From the NCBI GenBank assembly GCA_016926985.1, contig JAFGNO010000200.1:1-7724 (forward strand): 7,724 nucleotides of DNA, written 5' to 3'. A program made the position numbers and the translations under genes. The number at the start of each line of letters is the position of its first letter. The stretch's first letter is position 1. Below the pieces are notes generated by a model. The model was not told the origin of the DNA, ran no database searches, and was given only the letters and a program-made list of their open reading frames with translations. This DNA comes from Anaerolineae bacterium (lineage in GTDB: Bacteria; Chloroflexota; Anaerolineae; Aggregatilineales; UBA3940). This document shows positions 1 to 5,659 of the stretch, one piece after another.

Positions 1-1221
1 CGGGATTACAATCCAAATGTCAGCGAGGGGTTAGCCAGCGTGGTCATGCGGGCTCTCAGTTATGATCCCCAGGAGCGCTACGCCAGTGCAGACGCCATGA
101 AACAGTCCCTGGAGTCCGTCGGCCCAGACGCAGGCGCAATGGTGGCAGCAACGGCATCTGCCGGGGCACAGTCTGTTTCCCGTCAGGCGCCGCCTGCGCC
201 GTCCCTTGCCCCCGAACCCTCCGTCCCTGTGGCCGAGACCGGGGAATCATCCGGCGATGTCCAGCCGATCTGGGCGTTCCAGGTTGAGGATGCGGTTCGC
301 TCAACACCACTTGTTCACGGTGGGATAGTCTATATTGGTTCGTACGATAACAACCTGTGGGCGCTCGACGCGCAAGATGGCAGCCTGATATGGAAATTTG
401 CAACCGAAGGTGGCATTGGTTCCAGCCCGGCTTACAGCGGGGGGATTGTTTTTATTGGGTCGTCTGACAAACATCTGTATGCGATTGACGCCCGCACTGG
501 CAGGCGTAAATGGGTTTACAAAGCAGGGGGGAGCATCTACACCACCCCTGCCCCGGCGGTGGGGCTGGTTTTCTTTGGAGCAGATGACGGGAATTTATAT
601 GCCATCAAGCCGTCCGGGGCCAGCGCCCGTGAGATGTGGACATTCAACATCATGTCGCCAATTCGTTCCTCGCCGCAGGTAGCAGATGATTTTGTTTACT
701 TTGGGACAGATACAGGTGAGTTTTTCTGTATGGATGTCTCTGGTGAACTAAAATGGCGCTTTGAAACCCGGCGTCGGGTAATTACTACCCCGGTGGTCTA
801 CGAAGGGATGGTCTATTTTGGCTCTGATGACTGGTATGTCTATGCCCTTGATATTTCTCAGGGGTATCCGAACTGGAAGTTCCGGACGCGCGGTCCGGTG
901 GTTTCCTCCCCGGCGCTGGGCGAGAACAATATGCTGTATTTTGGCTCGGCTGACGGCATTGTTTACGCAGTAGACGCTGTCGGCGGAAAAGAGAAGTGGA
1001 AATACGAGATCGGCAAAGCAGTGACTTCATCTCCCTGTGTTCATGGGGAGGCAGTCTACATTGGCGCGACCGATGGCACACTTTACAGCCTGCACGCAAA
1101 GTCAGGGGACCTGTTGTGGCGGTTCCAGAGTGGTGGCCCAATTATTTCATCTCCCCGGGTGGATGGCGACGTCGTATTTGTCGGCTCAGACGATCGGCAC
1201 GTCTATGCACTCCAGGCATAG
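1..1221 (+). CDS. Ser/Thr protein kinase with C-terminal PQQ-like beta-propeller (5' partial)
   Basis: The reading frame is open from base 1, so the gene starts upstream and 406 residues are visible. The first ~35 residues read like the last helix of a Hanks-type kinase domain (VVMRALSYDPQERYASADAM, matching the usual 'kAL..dP..Ry.sa.em' ending). The catalytic loop and ATP site lie outside the window. A Pro/Ala-rich linker of about 50 residues follows, with no convincing membrane helix. From about base 268 to the end there are eight repeats of about 40 residues, each with a W-x-F/Y strand, an 'SSP' or 'TTP' turn, a 'VYFGS.D' strand and a 'LYALDA..G' strand. This is the PQQ/quinoprotein-like propeller pattern. 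By family knowledge such kinases phosphorylate Ser/Thr on partner proteins; the propeller is probably the sensing or docking part. It is followed after 21 nt by a PP2C phosphatase, its likely antagonist. The kinase identity rests on a short tail plus context; the propeller is clear. Confidence 0.85.
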   Translation, partial: RDYNPNVSEGLASVVMRALSYDPQERYASADAMKQSLESVGPDAGAMVAATASAGAQSVSRQAPPAPSLAPEPSVPVAETGESSGDVQPIWAFQVEDAVRSTPLVHGGIVYIGSYDNNLWALDAQDGSLIWKFATEGGIGSSPAYSGGIVFIGSSDKHLYAIDARTGRRKWVYKAGGSIYTTPAPAVGLVFFGADDGNLYAIKPSGASAREMWTFNIMSPIRSSPQVADDFVYFGTDTGEFFCMDVSGELKWRFETRRRVITTPVVYEGMVYFGSDDWYVYALDISQGYPNWKFRTRGPVVSSPALGENNMLYFGSADGIVYAVDAVGGKEKWKYEIGKAVTSSPCVHGEAVYIGATDGTLYSLHAKSGDLLWRFQSGGPIISSPRVDGDVVFVGSDDRHVYALQA

Positions 1222-1242
1222 CTGATTAGAAAGACAAATATC

Positions 1243-2196
1243 ATGGGTCTTTTCCGCAAACTGTTTAAACGCGAGAAGCGTGACGAAAAAGAGATAATAA
1301 GTGATCGCATTGACCAGGAGCTGATCGACCAGTTTCAGGAGAAGGTTGAGACCGCTGAACTTGACGAAGCCCTGCCCCTTGCCACGCGTCCGCTTCCTCC
1401 TCCCAAGCCCTATTCGAGCTCGGGCCGCCGTATCCTGTTCGGGCAGGCCAGTGATCCGGGGCAGTTGCGTCCCAATAACCAGGATGCCTGCCTTTCCCTT
1501 TTAGGAAGCCCGGAAATGAACAGTGCGCCGCCTCCCATTGCTTTTTTTGTGGTAGCTGATGGAATGGGTGGGCATCATGATGGGGAGTTGGCCAGCGCGA
1601 TTGCGGCTAAAACACTGTCAACGCAGGTGATCAAAGAGATTGTGGTCCCACATATCAACGGGGCAGACCGCACCTCAGAACAGAAGACAATCCCTGAAGT
1701 GCTGGCAGAAGCAATGACTGCGGCAAATATCGCCGTTCAACAGCAAGTGTCAAATGGCGGCACAACAGCTACCTGCTGCATTGTGCGCGGCGACCTTGCC
1801 TATATCGCTCACGTGGGAGACAGTCGCGCTTACCTGGTCTCGGAAGAAAGTATGGAGTTGATCACGCGGGATCATTCGCTGGTGCGGCGTTTACAGGAAC
1901 TGGGCCAGATAACGGCTGAAGAGGCAGCAGTCCATCCTCAGCGAAATGTCCTTTACAGGGCAATCGGGCAGGGAGACAATATTGAGATTGACTCCGCTAC
2001 CCGGCGCTTACCCCCCTCCTCCCGGCTGCTGCTCTGCAGCGACGGCCTATGGGGGCTGGTGGATGACGAAAAAATGGCTGAAGTGGTAAGAGCACACGAC
2101 GACCCTCAGGAAGCCTGTGAGCAACTGGTTGACCTGGCTAACGCACTGGGCGGGCCGGACAACATCACCATTATTCTTGTACAAATGCCAGACTGA
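1243..2196 (+). CDS. PP2C-family Ser/Thr protein phosphatase
   Basis: This 317-residue protein is predicted to remove phosphate from Ser/Thr residues, using two metal ions in the cytoplasm. The PP2C motifs occur in order: RPNNQD (76-81), VADGMGGHH (104-112, metal ligand D106), GGTTATCC (172-179), HVGDSRAYL (190-198), RDHSLVRRL (209-217), RNVLYRAIG (234-242), LCSDGLWG (264-271, ligand D267) and GGPDNITI (303-310, ligand D306). All expected metal-binding aspartates are present, so it should be active. Residues 1-60 precede the catalytic domain: a basic amphipathic start (GLFRKLFKREKR), a charged helical stretch, then a Pro-rich linker. It lies 21 nt after the kinase-propeller and 22 nt before the J-domain/VWA gene, which suggests that it reverses that kinase. 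The ATG at 1243 has only a weak purine-rich site (AGAAAGA) upstream, but it is the natural start given the gap. Confidence 0.95.
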   Translation: MGLFRKLFKREKRDEKEIISDRIDQELIDQFQEKVETAELDEALPLATRPLPPPKPYSSSGRRILFGQASDPGQLRPNNQDACLSLLGSPEMNSAPPPIAFFVVADGMGGHHDGELASAIAAKTLSTQVIKEIVVPHINGADRTSEQKTIPEVLAEAMTAANIAVQQQVSNGGTTATCCIVRGDLAYIAHVGDSRAYLVSEESMELITRDHSLVRRLQELGQITAEEAAVHPQRNVLYRAIGQGDNIEIDSATRRLPPSSRLLLCSDGLWGLVDDEKMAEVVRAHDDPQEACEQLVDLANALGGPDNITIILVQMPD

Positions 2197-2205
2197 TCAG
2201 GCTGC

Positions 2206-2209
2206 GGAG
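2206..2209 (+). promoter_or_regulatory. Ribosome binding site deciding the GTG start of the J-VWA gene
   Basis: GGAG lies nine bases before GTG 2219, just after the phosphatase stop at 2196. It supports the GTG over the start at 2117, which is buried in the phosphatase gene. Residue two of the resulting protein immediately precedes the conserved DYY that opens the J-domain. Confidence 0.7.
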
Positions 2210-2218
2210 TCTCCTTTC

Positions 2219-3697
2219 GTGGAACTGGCTGACTACTATGGAATACTGGGGGTTTTGCCTTCTGCCAGCAATGAAGACATCCGTTTGACCTATCGGCAGG
2301 CGGCGCGCCTCTTTCACCCGGATGTCAACAGAGCACCGGGAGCGTCTGCCTTGTTTCGCGACATTAACACCGCTTATGAGGTGCTCAGTTCGCCAGCCTC
2401 GCGCGCCGATTATGATCGACTGGCGTGCGACCTTGGCCTCGACACACCAAACATACACATGGATGTCGTCTACAGCAGGCGCCATCTTAAACCCCTCGAC
2501 GAACCCCAGATGGTGTATGCACTGCTCAGAGTGCGTTCTCTTCAGGATATCGGCCTGGTTACCGATGCTCCTCTGAATATTTGCCTGGTCATTGACCGCA
2601 GCACGAGCATGCAGGGGTCACGCATGCACCATGTTAAAGCCGCGGCTCACCGGTTGATCGATGAATTGCACGAAGATGACATTGTGTCGGTTGTGTCTTT
2701 CAGCGACAACGCTGAAGTCCTTATCCCCGCTCAGTGCGCAGAAGACCAGCGCGGGATGAAGTCTGTCATCAGCACACTGCGGGCTGCTGGTGCGACTGCC
2801 ATGTATTCCGGCCTGCAGGACGGTATTGCGCAGGTCAGGCGCAGATTAAACACAAATTATGTCAACCACGTGGTGCTGATCACCGATGGGCGCACCTATG
2901 GCGACGAGAAAGCCTGTCTGAACCTGGCGGCTGAAGCCCGAGAACAGGGGATCGGGATCAGCGGGCTGGGCATTGGTGATGACTGGAATGATCGTTTCCT
3001 TGATAATCTAGCCAAGCAGACCGGGGGAAGTTCGGCCTATATCAGCACACCGCAGTCGGTCAGCAGTTTCCTGCAAAAGCGTATTCGCAGCCTTGCCACG
3101 GCGTTTGCAGAACGCTCGTCTCTGATCATTGCACCCGCGCCAAACACAAACCTGGAGTCAGCGATCCGGACAGCACCGGACCCGATGTCGATGGATACGT
3201 CCATCCAACCCTGCCCGCTTGGCTCACTGGACGGACAGGTCGGATTGGCTGTTGTCATTCAATTCCATGTAACCACAGGAAGTGATGCTGTCAACGGGGA
3301 AATCCCGATTGGCCGGGTGGACCTCACAGCGGAAGTGCTTGGACAGTCACGGCGGATCGAGCGAGTTGCCAGGATGCTCACTGTGGAGATAAGCCCAACG
3401 CCTCCCCCTGAAGATCCCCCAATCGAACTGCTGGATGTGTTGGGTAAGTTGTCACTGTACCAGCTGCAGGATCGGGCCAGGGAGGCGCTGGATGGCGGGG
3501 ATTATGTCGAGGCCACGCGAAAATTGGAATACCTTGCCACCCGCCTGTTTGAGAGCGGGGAACAACAGCTGGGAAATGCAGCGCTCAGCGAGGCACAACG
3601 GGTAGCACATACCCATCTCCTGTCTGAAGAAGGTGCCAAAGAATTGAAATATGGGACGCGTGCGCTGCTGCCACCATTGGGAGATAAAGATGATTGA
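2219..3697 (+). CDS. DnaJ J-domain / von Willebrand factor A fusion protein
   Basis: This predicted 492-residue protein starts at GTG 2219. Residues 5-68 form a J-domain (DYYGILGV..., HPD at 33-35, ending near YDRL), the part that stimulates DnaK ATPase. No Gly/Phe region or DnaJ zinc finger follows. Residues ~117-298 form a VWA domain with a complete MIDAS: D126-x-S128-x-S130, T193 and D223, so it should bind a divalent metal and a partner protein. Residues ~300-400 look beta-rich. Residues ~404-475 look helical and repeat-like (KLSLYQLQDRAREAL and LEYLATRLF), as in some other bacterial VWA proteins. No signal peptide or membrane segment is seen. The longer frame from 2117 was rejected because it overlaps the phosphatase gene, whereas GTG 2219 has a GGAG nine bases upstream and begins right at the J-domain. 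The gene overlaps the FHA gene by 8 nt. Its client is unknown; assembly or remodelling of a protein complex under phospho-control is inference. Confidence 0.88.
   Translation: MELADYYGILGVLPSASNEDIRLTYRQAARLFHPDVNRAPGASALFRDINTAYEVLSSPASRADYDRLACDLGLDTPNIHMDVVYSRRHLKPLDEPQMVYALLRVRSLQDIGLVTDAPLNICLVIDRSTSMQGSRMHHVKAAAHRLIDELHEDDIVSVVSFSDNAEVLIPAQCAEDQRGMKSVISTLRAAGATAMYSGLQDGIAQVRRRLNTNYVNHVVLITDGRTYGDEKACLNLAAEAREQGIGISGLGIGDDWNDRFLDNLAKQTGGSSAYISTPQSVSSFLQKRIRSLATAFAERSSLIIAPAPNTNLESAIRTAPDPMSMDTSIQPCPLGSLDGQVGLAVVIQFHVTTGSDAVNGEIPIGRVDLTAEVLGQSRRIERVARMLTVEISPTPPPEDPPIELLDVLGKLSLYQLQDRAREALDGGDYVEATRKLEYLATRLFESGEQQLGNAALSEAQRVAHTHLLSEEGAKELKYGTRALLPPLGDKDD
3679..3683 (+). promoter_or_regulatory. 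Ribosome binding site deciding the start of the zinc-ribbon/FHA gene
   Basis: GGGAG sits six bases before ATG 3690, inside the last codons of the J-VWA gene. It selects MIECPYC as the N-terminus rather than a start 39 nt upstream. The 8-nt gene overlap suggests translational coupling. Confidence 0.75.
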
Positions 3698-4190
3698 GTG
3701 TCCATATTGCCATCACAACAATATGGAGGGGGCTTTGGTTTGTGTTGAATGCGGCCTGAGCCTGTGGGGGAATTTACAGGATGAGCTGCCCACCCGCGAA
3801 CTTCCTGACGAAGCCAGTGAGTTAAGTGCCAAGTCCGGGTGGGGAACAGCCACCTTTCTGGAACGCAACCAGATTATTCTGCACATTCGTGATGCATCCG
3901 AACCCCTGACAATTGCCCCGGGGACAGAGGTGTTGATAGGACGCCGCGATACCTCAAGTGGGATCGTGCCCGATCTGGACCTGACCAATTACGGGGCTCT
4001 GGAGAAAGGCGTATCGAGGGTGCATGCTGCGCTGCGACGTGGTGATGATGTTCTTTCTCTGGTCGATCTTGACAGCGCAAATGGTACGTTTATCAATGGT
4101 CAGCGGCTGGCATCAAATCAACCCCGGCTGGTGCGAGACGGGGATGAGATCAGGCTGGGTAAGCTGGTTATGCATATCTATTTTAAATAA
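3690..4190 (+). CDS. Zinc-ribbon and FHA domain protein
   Basis: This predicted 166-residue protein begins at ATG 3690. Residues 4-21 form a zinc ribbon with two CxxC pairs (C4, C7, C18, C21). A linker with the sequence LPTRELP at 33-39 follows. An FHA domain fills residues ~70-166: IGRRD at 83-87, SRVHA at 109-113, SANGTFING at 129-137 and DGDEIRLGK at 150-158. FHA domains bind phosphothreonine peptides, and the conserved Arg, Ser, His and Asn positions are all here. With a kinase and a PP2C phosphatase in the same operon, it is the natural reader of the phosphorylated state. In GarA/OdhI-type proteins, threonines before the FHA domain are phosphorylated and then bound intramolecularly; T35 is a candidate by analogy only. 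The gene overlaps the J-VWA gene by 8 nt. A 46-nt gap follows before the next gene. Confidence 0.93.
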   Translation: MIECPYCHHNNMEGALVCVECGLSLWGNLQDELPTRELPDEASELSAKSGWGTATFLERNQIILHIRDASEPLTIAPGTEVLIGRRDTSSGIVPDLDLTNYGALEKGVSRVHAALRRGDDVLSLVDLDSANGTFINGQRLASNQPRLVRDGDEIRLGKLVMHIYFK

Positions 4191-4236
4191 CAGCCATAAC
4201 TGCGGTTGTAGCAGGTGGTAAGAGGACAGGTGTCAA

Positions 4237-4479
4237 ATGGTTATTCGCATTCAGGTACATATTGCCAACGATGATCCGATCGTTCTGGAAGTTGAGGAAC
4301 TCCCCTGCCCCGAATCCCAGTATGTGATGGGGATCAACCCGGTGCGGCGTGATGGTAAGGATGTCCCCTACGTATTGCAGGAGGTCAATCAAATACTGAT
4401 CCCGTGGTGGCGCATCAACTTCATACAGGTTCTACCCGGCGAAGAGGCTGAAGATGTGCTCACCTTTGTACGTGAATGA
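4237..4479 (+). CDS. Small protein of unknown function (80 aa)
   Basis: I do not recognise an established family. The protein has 80 residues and no signal peptide or membrane helix. It alternates short hydrophobic strands with turns: VIRIQVHIANDD (2-13), IVLEVEELP (15-23), a turn with NPVRRDGK (34-41), VNQILIPWW (50-58) and INFIQVLPG (60-68), then an acidic tail that looks helical (EEAEDVLTFVRE). The pattern suggests a compact beta-barrel. A resemblance to Sm/Hfq-like folds is only an impression. The coding assignment is supported by an AGAGGA site (4221-4226) ten bases before the ATG and by the ATGA overlap of its stop with the response regulator start. That coupling suggests the two proteins are made together, and the small protein may modify or partner the regulator. 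No function is assigned. Confidence 0.8.
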   Translation: MVIRIQVHIANDDPIVLEVEELPCPESQYVMGINPVRRDGKDVPYVLQEVNQILIPWWRINFIQVLPGEEAEDVLTFVRE

Positions 4480-5216
4480 CCATGAACGCACAACACGCTG
4501 ATATGCAGTTTGCCGGTATGACTATCCTGGTGGTGGATGACGAGCGGCGCATGATCGATTTCATCCGCATGAACCTGGAATTGGAGCGCTTCAGAGTGCT
4601 GGAGGCCTCCAATGGGATTGAGGCGCTTGATATGGTGCGCCGCAATATTCTGGACCTCATTATCCTGGATGTGATGATGCCACAGCTGGATGGTTTTGAG
4701 ATGCTGCGTATGCTCCGCGAGTTTTCCAGCGTGCCGGTTATCATGCTGACGGCCAAAGGGGAAGAAGACGATAAGGTCAAAGGGCTGGAACTGGGCGCTG
4801 ACGACTATGTGACCAAGCCGTTTGGGGCGAGGGAATTGATGAGCCGGGTTAAGGCGGTTCTGCGGCGTACCCAGACTCTGGCCGAGCCAGGTGAGGCAAT
4901 AGTCAGGGTGGACAACCGCCTGAGCGTGGATTTCAACAAGCGGGAAGCCATTGTCAATGGTGAGCCTGTTAAACTGCGGCCCACTGAATACCGGCTGCTT
5001 TATCACCTGATGGAGAATGCCGGTTGGACGGTTTCGCATGAGCAGTTATTGGCCAAAGTATGGGGCTACGAATACCGTGATGAGACCCATTACGTCCGGC
5101 TATACGTTAATTACCTCCGGGATAAGATAGAGGAAGACCCATCCAATCCCCAATATATCCTCACCGAGAGAGGAATTGGATACCGGTTTATAGACTTTAA
5201 AAAACCGACCGACTGA
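4476..5216 (+). CDS. OmpR/PhoB-family response regulator
   Basis: This 246-residue two-component transcription regulator has a receiver domain at ~16-130 with acidic pocket D21/D22, phospho-acceptor D65 (LILDVMMP), T92 (MLTAK) and K114 (TKPFG), so it should accept phosphate normally. Residues ~140-240 form a winged-helix DNA-binding domain with the usual features: a region starting LSVDFNKREAIVNG, then LRPTEYRLLYHLM, the recognition-helix region ETHYVRLYVNYLRDKIEED and the wing YILTERGIGYRF. The frame starts in a 4-nt ATGA overlap with the small gene before it. ATGs at 4482, 4503 and 4518 are possible alternatives, since no start has a strong ribosome binding site and most relatives begin only a few residues before ILVVDDE. 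No histidine kinase gene is adjacent in the window. A hairpin terminator begins 16 nt after the stop. Confidence 0.96.
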   Translation: MTMNAQHADMQFAGMTILVVDDERRMIDFIRMNLELERFRVLEASNGIEALDMVRRNILDLIILDVMMPQLDGFEMLRMLREFSSVPVIMLTAKGEEDDKVKGLELGADDYVTKPFGARELMSRVKAVLRRTQTLAEPGEAIVRVDNRLSVDFNKREAIVNGEPVKLRPTEYRLLYHLMENAGWTVSHEQLLAKVWGYEYRDETHYVRLYVNYLRDKIEEDPSNPQYILTERGIGYRFIDFKKPTD

Positions 5217-5231
5217 CCCGATAAAACATCG

Positions 5232-5258
5232 AACTCCCCCGGATTACGGGGGAGTTTT
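5232..5258. terminator. Bidirectional intrinsic terminator
   Basis: AACTCCCCCG (5232-5241) pairs perfectly with CGGGGGAGTT (5247-5256) around a 5-nt loop, giving a 10-bp GC-rich stem. On the plus strand TTTT (5255-5258) ends the response regulator transcript. On the minus strand a short run (complement of AAAA at 5223-5226) follows the stem a few bases further on. It lies between convergent genes, and the NUDIX stop codon (5258-5260) directly abuts the stem. Confidence 0.88.
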
Positions 5259-5659
5259 CATTTGAGCAGATTGAGGGCAATCAGGTCTTCGTCAAGCTGT
5301 TGGACAACATCATACTGGTAGATTTCATGGGGGTGAATCCAGGTATAATTTGTATGTTCACCCTCCAGCTGGATGTCAATAATCTCTGTGTTAAACAAGT
5401 AAGGAAAGACATGCAGCGTTCCCCCCCAATCGGTTTCTACAACCACAAGTCCACCAGCCTGCACCGGGCGAGCACAGATGCTGAGTTCTTCTTCTAACTC
5501 GCGGATGGCTGCTGCTTCTGGTTCCTCGCCCTCCTCAATATACCCGGTCACAAAGCACCATTTACCTGCGTTGGTTGTGTGTTCAGGCGAGCGTTTCAAC
5601 AGGAGTATTTTCCCATCAGGGCGCTGAAGTATAGCGGCTGCAATGCGTTTGGCAGGCAT
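5258..5659 (-). CDS. NUDIX hydrolase
   Basis: This predicted 133-residue NUDIX-family enzyme would hydrolyse a nucleoside diphosphate linked to another moiety, with Mg2+. The NUDIX box is present: G39, E45, R53-E54-L55, E57-E58, S60, I61. The glycine usually near the end of the motif is Ser60, but the metal-binding glutamates are intact. A strand carrying KILLLKRS (17-24) precedes it, and EHTNYTWIHPHEI comes later in the protein, as in MutT-like members. The start is ATG at 5659, not the longer frame to 5707: AGGGAGGG lies eight bases upstream, and the ATG overlaps the pyrG stop as TGATG. Coupling to CTP synthase suggests a nucleotide substrate or pool-cleaning role, but the substrate cannot be read from sequence. 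Transcription ends at the hairpin just beyond the stop. Confidence 0.92.
   Translation of the reverse strand: MPAKRIAAAILQRPDGKILLLKRSPEHTTNAGKWCFVTGYIEEGEEPEAAAIRELEEELSICARPVQAGGLVVVETDWGGTLHVFPYLFNTEIIDIQLEGEHTNYTWIHPHEIYQYDVVQQLDEDLIALNLLK

Noticed and set aside
2117..2218. Upstream extension of the J-VWA frame
   Set aside because: It lies almost wholly within the phosphatase gene in another frame, has no homology-like content, and a better GTG start with a GGAG site exists at 2219.
4170..4236. AT-rich stretch around the FHA stop as an internal promoter
   Set aside because: TAAATA-like -10 sequences occur, but no acceptable -35 lies at the right distance; the 46-nt gap alone is not enough.
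4389..5039. Minus-strand open frame of 216 codons opposite the response regulator
   Set aside because: It is antisense to a clear OmpR-family gene, has a His/Gln-rich low-quality translation and no family motif; it is a shadow of the regulator's codon use.
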